Positions 50,201-62,200 of a DNA stretch of 64,000 bases are shown here, one piece after another. A program made the translations under genes and the position numbers. Position 1 is the first letter of the stretch, and every line of letters starts with the position of its first letter. Below the pieces are notes generated by a model. The model had not been told where the DNA came from. It did not search any database and saw only the letters and a list, made by a program, of their open reading frames with translations. The stretch comes from Schistocephalus solidus (Eukaryota > Platyhelminthes > Cestoda > Diphyllobothriidea > Diphyllobothriidae), in NCBI GenBank assembly GCA_017591395.1, contig WEDG01002915.1, positions 1 to 64,000 on the forward strand. The letters are read 5' to 3'.

Positions 50201-53200
50201 AGTCTGGTGAACAAGTGCCTTGGTCTCCGACATACAGTCGCCGCGCACGCCTCCACTTCCCTCACTGCTCCCGCATATTTACACACCGCATGGGCCTATT
50301 AGGACACATGCGCCTCCACGACAACCTGCGGTAAACCACCGAAGGCTAAGCCACGTCAGCGCGCACTATCTACACTAATACATAGACCTTACCCTCACAA
50401 TCATCATAATGTACCTGATAAAATCACGGTTACGTAGAAACCGTGGCTTGGAAGGCTGCCAATCTGACGCTTACACCAGCCCACGCCGTCGGCCCACTGT
50501 ATGTGCCGTTTGTGTCGAGTGGCTGACCAGTGGACAGGGAGTCAGACGGCGGTAGCTCCTCCATATCCCCTGAGTAAGTGAATCCTGGTGTGTGCGTTTT
50601 GGGGCCCAGGTCGTTCTGTGGCGCGCGAAGACGTGTATGCCGACCCGTCAGCCAATGCTCCCACTCCCACATCAGAAAACTGACTGGCTCGGATGTTGGT
50701 CTGATTGTGGTGGGGGAGAGAGTGAGGTCAACAGCTCAGCGCATTTTCCTTACTATAAACAATCTGACGCGCTTGAAACTATCACGGTGCGCTTAAAGCC
50801 GTGGCTTGGAAGGTTGCCAACTGACAGGATAACTCGGACTCCATGGTCAGCCCAATGTGTGTTTTGTGTGAAGTGGCTAACTGGTGGACTGAGAGTCAGG
50901 CTGCAATGGCTCCTTCTTAATTTGGCCTTTATGTCCCTCCCACACCGTGGGATCCGAGCCAGGTGTGGTGGTACACCCAAGAGCGGCTCCGGCCTCGCCA
51001 GCCACCTGCACCCTCTCCCATGTCCGGTCATCTTGGCTCTGTCATGACACCGGGCTCAGGTGGGGGAGGAGGAGAGAGTGTGGTAGCTGCAGAGCAAGGC
51101 TACTATCACTTAAAACTACTTCGTGCGCATGTCACCGTCCCTGCACCACCTGGTGTGGAGCATACGGTGGACCTCGTCGAAATCGACGTTTGAGCTGTCA
51201 TGTGGTGCGTTTAGACGAGGCTTTAGTCTTGATCTAGGATTATGCCTGTGCCTGGATTGTGGTCGAATTTGAATGAGCAATGGAAAAAAGGGAGATATTT
51301 TCATCCCTAATCTTGGAAAACTCATACGCCATTCATCTCTGTTCCTCGTAATAGGGGTTGAACTTGCCAAGTCAGCAGGACAAGTCTCAAGTCAGGGTCT
51401 TTTGCTTCAAGTATCTTTTGGAGTGCGTAAAATTTATTACGCATTGCAAATTATTGCACATATTATATATTTTACATATTGTTGGTCTTCTTTGAAATGT
51501 CTGCTTTCACATTTATGCACGTAACCAAGTTACAGTTGCTAATTTTTAGGAAAAAACACCCATCCATTTCATATTCCAAAAGATTAACTTTTGCATTTTA
51601 ATAAGAATTTATGGTAAAAAGCTACCACTTAAAACCACCTCATGACAATCATAAATGCAGTTCAGTACATGAGTATCATTTCACTTCTGTCTGTTGAACC
51701 GTATTGTGTTTGTCGGTTCAGAGTCCATGGTCGGTTTTTTTACAGACCTTGTGAACGTAAATTCGGCACTCCGCTACTGTATGGTACAGTGATCATACAT
51801 TGTTTATGAAAATTAAGATATTCTTAGTACAACGGTTAATTAAGAACAAGTCCTGCTTTGGTCGTCCTACCAACTACGAAAAGCCCAAAACTTTGGGCTT
51901 AAAACTATATGTACAAACCCACAAACATGTACTTACTTTTCATAGTCTTACGCGAACATGTTTATCTTTTTTGACTTGGAACATGAAATCTTAACCCCAT
52001 ATTAAGTGATATTTTATGCAATGTCCAGAACAATAATTCCTGTCTTCATCTCACATATGCTGAAGTTAAAACCTTCCTATTTTCTTAGGGGTTGAACAAA
52101 CGGAGGAGCCCGAACTACATCGATATCGTCGCATCATCAGTGGTCAAAATGCGAAGAACTCCGAGTATCCTTTTATCGTCTCCATTCAGGCAAAACTGCA
52201 AAACGGTCTCCATACTTTACTGTTTGGAGGATTAGAGCATTTCTGTGGGGGCACTCTGATCGATCCCCGGTGGATTCTGACTGCTGCCCACTGCATGTAC
52301 GCCTACACGGAGGAGGGCGAACTAATACGGTGAGTGTTGCTCTACATCCTTTACAGGTAAAACGTTTAATCTGCACTTAATCGAAAAAAAACAGGCTCAC
52401 TGCGCCACCTATCATATCTGTATACCCTGGAAATGGAGACACTTATTCGATACCACCATCATTGAGAAAAACCTGTTGGTCAATAGCTCCCTGATTCGAA
52501 ATCAAAGCGGTAAATCTTAACTAGTTTCGGCCACTTACATGAATGTGAAATCGTTCATCCGGTCAGTAAGCCTTTAGTAGAACGGTTTGGATAAGCTTTG
52601 CATTTACCAGTATTATTAAATTGGTCATATGTTAGGCCAAATCTTCGGATTTTTGCTTGGATGGTCGCCTTGGTCCATAGAAAATCAACCCGGTGATTGA
52701 CATCCGGTGACTATTGGGCAAAATGAAATAACATACACACAATCGGGCTAAGGGGACAGGATCCGGTTGATAATTCACCTGCGTCATAACGAAATTTAGG
52801 TTGCATCTTTGATGACATGGAAAAGTTTCGACAGAAGGTGACTGACAAACCAAGCATGACTCAACTCGCCATTTATGGTATGTCTGGCGTTGTCAACCAG
52901 TCCTACCAAAACTGCAGTTCCGCATATTTTTAACGTAGAACGTTCACTTAGAGCGCTCTACAGTTCAGTTGGAGACTCGTAGCCCTTTCGGTTAAGCTCG
53001 GAATGTTTAAGCACGCGGGAAGGGCACTCGACAATGTACCTGATTGCAGACCAGAGCGTGGACGATCCCATTGCGTATCAGAGCCCCGGTGTACGACTAA
53101 CACAGGTCGTGTTCACTATTCGATAAAATTAACAAAACGGAAATCCTGAGCCGTTCAAGGACGGTTTAACAGTCACCATAGTTTGCTGAGTGCCATCGCC

Positions 53201-56200
53201 ATGCGGAGAAATGGACTGTTTGGCTTTTGAAGAAAACGTAGGACAACATTTGAAGACCCAACTAGAGGGAGGAGCGAATAACTTTCAAAATGAAGCTTGC
53301 AGACATTTTCTCATTGCAGTCATCATTACATCGGTTGGGTTTAAATGCGGATTCTGTCCTATGGAGAGCTCTCATTATATGACAAATTTTGCCTGAGGCT
53401 ATGGTTTCCACCGCTAAACGCGAGGTTAAATCGGATCTTTGCCGGATCTTTGCCGGGTCCTTTGCCGCTCACGCTCCTGCTGACTGCGGAGATAAATGCT
53501 ATCCCCGAATTTTTACGCCTTTGCTGTCTCCTGCCTAGGTTTGTAAAACTGGATGGTTTACCGTCATCAGAGCATCTGCGAGAAGTACAATTACATCGAA
53601 AGAAACAGGCAGTGCCCTTAAACGCAAATGCATGAGCACCGATTGGTTGCTCGAAGTTTGGACCTAACTCTGGAGGTAGTAACCCATGCCACGCAGATGG
53701 GACTCATCTTCAACTTGGATGGCATTCAGATTGTGCATCGAGGCGATTGGGACAAGGCGGGCACAGGGAGCCTAGATTTCAATTGACTACCCAATCAAGT
53801 GACATATAAATTTCTCGCTTCGTACCTGGTTTTATCAACCTTCTTGAGGGGAAGCAGGGGAGGCATGAAACAATTGAGGTTAACAATTGTGGCTGCAGTC
53901 AAGGAGGGTGTGGGTGACACGGGTTATTTACATGGAGATTTGATCCACCTGAACGCCAAACTGAAGATTTACAAGGCCGTCGACTTGACGAAACTCCTTT
54001 ACGGAGGAAAGACCTAGACCGTCTACTCGAACAAAGCCAGGAAGCTGAATCACTTCCATCTCAGCTGCCTCCGCAGAATACTGAAGCTGAGATGGCAAGA
54101 CAGGATCCCGGACACGGAAGTCCTGGAGCGGACCAGAATCCTCAGCATCCGCGCCATGCTGAGGCAAGTGCGACTGCGATGGAGCAGACACCTGGTAAGA
54201 ATGGATGACGAGCGACTTCCCAAACGACTTTTCTACGGAGATGTCACTACGGGTGCTCGCCGACAGGGAGGTCAAAAACGACGCTACAAGGACACTTTGA
54301 AGAAATTGCTGAAGCAACTGCAAATCAACCCGGCGACCTGGGAGGACCTCGCTCAGGAAAGACCGGCATGGAGAATATTCGTAAAACTGTTTCAGCAATC
54401 TATGAGGTCAACCGGATTGCCACCGCCAAGACCAAAAGAGCGGCACGAAAGTCACCAGTGCCCCCAGACCAACATCGTTTATGCCCAGGCCCCGCAAACA
54501 CGCCCGCGCTGTCAACGCATCTTCCACGCGCGAATCGACCTGGTTGGACATCTTTGGACGCAATGCACCAACAATCCAACAATTCCAACTTCTACGTCAA
54601 ATTCTGCCAGCCCTCCTTCAGACTCCCCCACCCTCACTCCTGGCATGAATTCCATTACTCTCACCATCGTAGAGACAACATTCCTCTACTCATCGCCTGT
54701 TACCTCCACCACCGCAACCAATACCGCCTTCACCTTCACTACCAACACCACCATCAGCGATGGGGACTCTCTCCGCAGCTGTCCTCAATGCGACCGCACC
54801 TTCATCTCAAGCATCGGCCTGGTCGGTCAATTGCGAATTCATCGTATAAGGACTGGTGAACCATTGCCTGGAGCACCAACGCACAGCAGAGATCGCCGCC
54901 TCCACTGCCCTCACTGTCCTCGCGCATGCACTCATTGTATGGGCCTTTTCGGTCATATGCACATCCATGACAGCGGAATTCACCGCAATGCCGGCAACAC
55001 CGATACATCATACACACCCTCCGATCCTGCCATTCTTACCGCCACTGCCACCCCCACTACCATGAATGACATCCCCCCCAGCCTCAACCGATTTCTCCTG
55101 CCCACAATGCACGCGCAACTTCAATTCACGCATCGGTCTGGTCGGTCACCTGCAAATCCATCGCAAGGAGGCTGGTGAACCAGTGCCTGGGGCTCCGGCA
55201 TACATCTCAGCGCCCGCCTCCACTGCCCTCACTGCTCCCGCACATTTACATACTGCATGAGCTTATTGGGACACATGCGCCTCCACGACAACCTGCGGTA
55301 AACCACCGAAGGCTAAGCCACGTCAGCGCGCACTATCTACACTAATACATAGACCTTACCCTCACAATCATCATAATGTACCTGATAAAATCAGGGTTTC
55401 CTAGAAATCGTGGCTTGGAAGGCTGCCAATCTGACGCTTACACCAGCCCACGCCGTCGGCCCACTGTATGTGCCGTTTGTGTCGAGTGGCTGACCAGTGG
55501 ACTGGGAGTCAGACGGCGGTAACTCCTCCATATCCCCTGAATAAGTGAATCCTGGTGTTTTCGTTATGGGGGCCAGGTCATGCTGTGTCGCGCGAAGATG
55601 GGTGCACCGACCCGTCAGCCAATGCTCCCACTCCCACATCAGACAACTGACTGGCTCGGATGTTGGTCTGATTGTGGTGGTGGAGAGAGTGAGATCAACA
55701 GCTCAGCGCATTTTCCTCACTATACACAATCTGCCGCGCTTGAAACTATCATGGTGCGCTAAAAGCCGTGACTTGGAAGGTTGCCAGTTGACGGGATAAC
55801 TCGGACCACTTGGTCAGCCCAATGTGTGTTTTGTGTGGAGTGGCTGACTGGCGGACTGAGAGTCAGGCTGCAATGGCTCCTTCTTAATGTTGCCTTTATG
55901 GCACTCCCCCTCCGTGGGATCCGAGCCAGGTGTGGTTGTACGCACAGGGTCGGCTCCGGCCGCGCAAGCCACCAACGTCCTCTCCTGCCTCTGGTCTTCT
56001 TGACTCTGTCATGACAGCGGATTCAGGTGGGGAGGAAGAGAGAGTGCGGTAGCTGCAGCGCAAGACTTCTATCACTTAAAACTACTTCACGCGCAAGTCA
56101 CTGTACCTGTGCCACCCTTCATTGGAGCATAGAGTTGGCATCGTCGAAATCGACGGTCGAACTATCGATTCGATCCAGCCTCTCGGTCGACATTGGCGAC

Positions 56201-59200
56201 CTGCGCATTAAATAAAATGCGCCACATAATGAGAACTGTCCAGATATCTTTCTGCCCTCGGAATGTGGGAATGCGAACTGTCAGCCCTCAAGCAAATATC
56301 TCCTGGTTATGGATCTTCCGTTAAATACAGTCTTCTCCTCTGTTGCTATTTCAATATTTTGCATGATCGCTGGATTGTTTCCAGGGATAACATTAGTCTC
56401 AGTACTTTTCTACACGAAGTAAATTGTCAGTTTTCTGAAGTTTAACCTGAATGTCGACGTGTGAACACACCCCTCTAGCTCTGTTACACAAACGGTGAAC
56501 CAAATTGCGTTTTCGACATATTCATGTGAAAATGTTGAGGTATATGCAAATATCGAGGCCAGGTCACCTCGGCAAGAGGCTCGTCGGACTATACAGTCAG
56601 AGCTACTAATTAGAATATTCAAAAATAAAGAAACTTGGGCCTTTTCCACCTCAACTGCAAAAGTGCCTACGGGAATGTTTGATTTGTTGACCGGAGTATT
56701 GACTTGAAGTAGCAACTGCTTTTGTTCTCGATGGAGGGTTTCGTAATACAGAAATCAAATGGAGAGTAAACATTTCTCCCTTTACGTGGCTAGATAAGCT
56801 ATGCACTCCTATGCTCACTTTGTGATTACCACTTATTACCAATGCGCACTATCATAAGTCTCGACGAGCACAGAGGCCAGCAACCATTATTTATGGTATT
56901 GTGAACTATTACAAATAGGGATTTCATAGAGTCAGAAAACGGCCTACATCAGTTCGACCGTCATGTTCTACGATCTCCACCGTATGCTGAGCATGGTCGG
57001 TGACTCACGCTGGATTATAGGGAGAATAGACTCGCGCTGCATCTGGTCCACTCCCCCACCTTGGCCCGATATCAAGACAGAGCCAAGAAAACCAGAGGTT
57101 GGAGCGGGCGCTGGCCCATGCACTGTGGTCCATCACCAAATAAGAACACTGCGACACAGAGACGGGCGACTCAGATCCCAACTGAGTGGGGTTGCGATAA
57201 AGGCCACATTAAGAAGGAGCCATTGCACCCTGATTCCCAGTTCGCCAGTTGTCCATTGCGTAAAAACGCACACACTGGGCTTACACCGCGGTCCGAGTTA
57301 TCCCGTGAGTTTCCAACCGTCCAAGTTACGGCCTTTAGCGCATCGTGATAGTTTCAAGCGCATCAGATTGCTTATAGTAAGGAAAAATGTGCTGAGCCGT
57401 CGAGAACACTCTCTTCCCCACCCCCACAATCAGACCACCGTCCGAGCAGGTTAGTTTTCTGATGTAGGAGTAGGCGCATTGGCTGACGGGCCAGCGTACC
57501 CGTCTTCGCACACCACAGCACGACCTGGCCCCCTTAATGCTCACACCAGGATTTACTAAGCCAAGAGATAGGGGAGGAGTCATCGCTGTCTGAATCCCAG
57601 TCCACTTGTCAGCCACGCAACGCACAACACACACTGGGCCGACGGCGTGGTCTGATATAAGCGTCAGATTGGCAGCCTTCCAAGCCACGGTTTCTAGTAA
57701 ACCATGATATTCTCGGGTACATGATGATCGTGAGTATGTTGTGTATATATTGGTGGAGGTGTTATGCGCTGATGTGGTTTAATCTACGGTGGTTTACCAC
57801 AGGTTATCAAGGAGATGCATGTTACCTTATAGACACATGCGATGTGTGAATGAGCGGGGGCAGTGAGGGCAGTGGAGGCGGGCGCGGCGACTGTATGTTG
57901 GAGCCCTGGTTCGCTGGCAATAGTTCACCAGTCTCAGTGTGATGGATTCGCAGGAGACCGACCAGGTCGATTCGTGGGGAGAAGTTGTGGGCGCAGCGTG
58001 GGTAGGAGAAATCGAGAGGGGCTGGGGGCTTGTCGTTCGTGGTAGTGGGGTGGCAGTGGCGGTGAGAATGATAGGAGTGGAGGGTGTGCATGGGTGTCGT
58101 TGCAGTCGACATTGTGGTGAATTCCGCGGTCAAGTTGACGCAGAATTTGAAGTTGTCGAATTATTGTTGCATTGCGTCCGAAGGTGTCCAACCAGACCAA
58201 TTTGCGCGTGGAAGGTGCGTTGACAGCACGGGCATTTTTGGAGGGCTTGGGCATTCGCGGTGTTGATTCGGGGTGCTGGTAATTTTCATGCCACCCTTTT
58301 GGCTTTTGCGGTGATGACCCAGTTGGCTTTATAGATTGCTTCTCCTGTCTTCACTGTCCTCCTCCAGGCCGGTCGTTTCCAGGCGAGGTTCTACCAGGTT
58401 GCCAGTTTGATCTAAATTTGCTTCAAGGCAGTCTTCAGAGTGTCATTGTAGCGTCATAATTGACCCCATTGTCGACAAGAACCCGTGGTGAAATCTCCAT
58501 AGAAGAGTCGTTCGGGTAGTTCGTCGTCGCCCATCCTCAAAAGGTGGCCGTTCAAGCGCAGTTGCAGTTGTTTTAGTTGGGCGTAGATGCTGGGGATGTC
58601 TGTTCGTTCCAGCACTTCTGTGTCCGGGATCCTGTCTTGCCATCTTAGCTTCAGTATTCCTCGGAGGTAGCTGAGTTGGAAGTGGTTGAATTTCCTCGCC
58701 TGCTTTTGGTACACCGTCTAGGTCTACACTCCATACAGCAGCGTCGGCAATATAACAGCTTTGTACATCTTGAGTTTGGTGCTTAGGTGGAGACCGTGTC
58801 GATTACAGACGACGTTCTGCATGCATCCAAATGCCTAGCTGGCTTTGGCGATTTTGGTGCTGCGGAAGGGGTTGCTGCCCAGGTAAGTGAATGGATTATC
58901 AATGGATTACAGTTGAGCACCGTTGACATTGATGCGACGTGCATTGTAGGTGGTATTGGGTGGCGGCTGAGGGATGACGCCCGTTTTCTCCGTGTTGATG
59001 CGCAGTCCAAAGTTGTCGCAAGTGGCAGCGAAGAGGTTCATGCTCTTTTGCATGTCCCCTTCGATCATTGCATTAAGTGCACAGTCATCAGCAAAGATAA
59101 GTTCGTGGATGGTGGCTGTGGATACACGCGAGTGGGAATTGAGCAGTCGGCCATCCTTCCGGTAGGCGATGCGGATCGCGGGACGTTCGTCACGGTAGGT

Positions 59201-62200
59201 GTCTATTTGCATGGCAGAGAACATAAGACTGAAGAGGGTAGGCGTGAGGACGCAGCCCTGCTTCACTCCGTTGGTCACTGCGAAGGCCTCTGAGATGGCT
59301 CCATTGTCCGTGACGCACTTAATCATGCCATTGTGGAGTTGACGCATCATGTGAGGGAATCGCTCGGGACAACCGAATTTCTGCATGATCTTTCATGGTC
59401 CTTCGCCATTCACTGTGTCGAAGGCTTTCGTAAGATCCCCGAATGTTGTGTCGAGGTGAGTCTGCAACTCCTGACACTTCTCCTGCAACTTGCGTGTGGC
59501 AAAGATCAAATCGGTCGTGTCACGATGGGGGCGGAAACCGCATTGGCTTTCCAGTAGGAGTCTTGCTGCAGATGACCGTTAAGGCGATTGACGAAATGCG
59601 GGCGAAGATAATCCTGGCGACGAGGAAGAGCAAGATTGGTCGATGGGTATCCCAGAGTTGGCGGTTCGCCTTCTTCTTGTCGAGGTGTACGATTGTGACT
59701 ACCTTTGAAATCCTGAGGGACCTGTCCTTGGCACCACATCGCCTGGAAGAGCGCTGTGAGCTGTTTCATCAGTTTGGGACCACAGTGCTTGTAAATCTCA
59801 GCAAGGGTTGCGTCTGATCCAGGTGCTTTCCCGTGCTACAACAAGTTTCACCAACATACCTTATAGACTTGTCTGTTCTTTTGTCTTCCGACAGATTGCG
59901 TTCACCAAATGATTTAGTAGTGAGCTTCATTGTTCGAAATTTTCTTATTTTTTCCCTAAAACTTGCTCGTCATATACGCAAGAGCATTGAGGATAGGGAT
60001 AACTACTTGGAAAGGATCTAAGAACCTTGTTAAACTTTAAATACGAGATGCTCCTTCGGGATTTTGTATTAACTTTTTAAAATTTATATGTTGCTTGCTC
60101 AAACCTCGTCGTTCAGTTGGGACTTGAATTATGAAATTCTATCTGTCAGGGCTTTGTCCTCGTTTTGTTAACTAAAAATCTCAGGGACCAGTCGTTTCAA
60201 AACAAAACCTTGACTAGGCTTCTTGGTTTATTATAATACAATTGAACAGTTTATGGACCGTTTTTAAAATGCTTTTGTGAAAACCCACACCAGCAAGAGT
60301 TATGCCAATATAACCAAAGTTTGATCTACTTTGGCAACCACACTCAGCAAATTGCACAACAGCCACTAAGAACTCAACTCTGGCCATTTTTACCAGGCGT
60401 AGTGGCCTTTAAATAGGATATAAATGACCCTTTTTAGTAGCTTCATGTTTCACCAACTTTATTTCAATTTCCAGGCTTTTGGATGTGAAGCAGTGGCACG
60501 TCAGAATGGCGACCGACAAATTAAGAGTAAGTCTATAAGGGCTATACTTTGAAGAAATACATTTAAACCCTTTCTGCCCCTGAATGCTCGCACAAACCGA
60601 CAATTTTGCAGTTATAGTTTATTACCTCCACGTCGGTATCTCTGTGTGTATCGCAATAATGCTTACTTTACTAAAAAAACGCACATTGAGGACGTATGCC
60701 TAAACAGCTATACGAAGAATATGCGCACAGTCAAAGTTCCTTTGCATGAAAATAGTCGAGAATATGGAATATTGCGACTCTCTCAAATGCTTGTTTTATT
60801 TTTATTATATTCTTGTCCAAAATTCAACTTTAAAAATTGCCGAAAAACTAATTAAAAAATAAGGATTTAATTAGACTCACGTTCTTATACAGCTGAAGGT
60901 ATTAAATTTACTAAACCGAAATTTTGCTCCAGCAAAGGAAGCTGCAATTTCAAAGCTGGAATAAGCAGTATTCTTTATTCGTATTTTTTAAGTTTTGATT
61001 GCTCCATTTTTTCTCCTAGTTCGTATGAAATCCCATGGATTATTATGGTTTTTACCACAAGAGTTTATTTGTCTGTCATTGTTGTACATTCTTTATATAT
61101 TTTCTCTTTTGTATAGCACTAATATATGCAAAATATACCGGTCAGATTTCGCAAACTACTCCCACCAATTAAAAAAGTAACGGCCTGGAGGAAAATCTCC
61201 TATGGCACGGAAATTAAACAAATATTTGCTTTCGTAAATCAGATTCGAACTTTAAATGCGAGGAGGGGTTATTCTATATTCCACCCAAGAGCTGTCACTG
61301 CAAGGTATTCCGGCACAAATGATACACGCTATGCGCCAAAACTGCTGCATAATCTGAACATTAACGAAGAATCACCAATATATTACTAAAAACGAAAAAC
61401 CACCAAAATCAGTTGCTTTTCCTAACAAATAATCAAATTTTTGTTCAGTTGCTTACGCATAATAATGTTTGCAAAAACCAAAAAGGCTGATCATTCTGGA
61501 TCGTTTGATAAACGTATTAAACTTCAAGTAAAACATATATTTGAACGGGTAAATAAAAAGGAAGTCAAAACCATTTTGCTGTTTCCCAGCTTGTTGTTCT
61601 CAACGTTATATACTCAAATCAAAGGTGGGCTTGGAACCTCTGCTTAATAACTGAAAGCACCTTTGAATTCATATTCTCTTTTCTTCAAGGAAATGCCCGT
61701 CTTCCATCACTCATATTGTGTTCTGTAAGGAGGAACATGTTTTCGGCAGAATAGCATTACTGACCGAGACAAGGGAGACTGGAATAGGAATTTCTGGCAT
61801 ATTAGCCATCAGCAGCCAGCCATACCCAACCCCAGGTGCTGCAATCCCCACGGATTGAATCTGCAACCTGTTGGTTAGAAGTCTAATACCATATTCATTG
61901 GACCACGGGTTTGTTGTCCTGTTGGTTGTGATCGGGTATATCATGTGGTAGCGGGTCGCTCACCGATTACGTCACTTAACACACTCGAACCGTCATTTCT
62001 TCGAGTTCAGGCTCAAGACCAGTCAGCAACCACACACTGGCTAGCGCATTATAGGCAGAAAAGCATCACCGTAGAAGACAATGGAGACTGCAATGCTCAT
62101 TTCTGGCTTATTGGCCGTCAGCATCCAGTCGTATTTAACTCCAGGTTTTGCAACACCCGATGTATGGATATGCTGTGGGCAACTCTTGTGAATCTAAGAT

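Larger units (their letters stand above)
45966..51201 (+). mobile_element. LINE copy B, full-length insertion
   Basis: This 5.2-kb non-LTR element has a 0.6-kb 5' untranslated region, one polyprotein region starting ATG at 46555, and a 0.87-kb 3' untranslated region after 50334. It ends in the short hairpin CGTCGAAATCGACG (51175-51188) and no poly(A). The 5' untranslated region is shared with copy A, including a small hairpin CCTCC-TCGC-GGAGG at 46386-46399. The 3' untranslated region holds two related 120-bp direct repeats beginning CCGTGGCTTGGAAGG (about 50440 and 50790). Frameshifts, an in-frame stop after HMVR and an RT deletion make it inactive. Confidence 0.88.
56950..59835 (-). mobile_element. 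LINE copy D, diverged and 5'-truncated
   Basis: This minus-strand copy is noticeably diverged from A-C. Its 3' end is near 56950 (GGTCGAACTG) and the 3' hairpin is lost. It keeps the long 3' untranslated region and is truncated in the RT just after the KAPGSDA block. Flanks give only a weak duplication (GCCTACATC against TGCTACAAC). It lies tail to tail with copy C in the same intron. Confidence 0.8.

Noticed and set aside
61126..61389. 87-codon frame considered as an additional exon of the serine protease
   Set aside because: It shares no S1 motif, its edges lack splice sites in the needed phase 0, and exon 3 joins exon 4 correctly without it.
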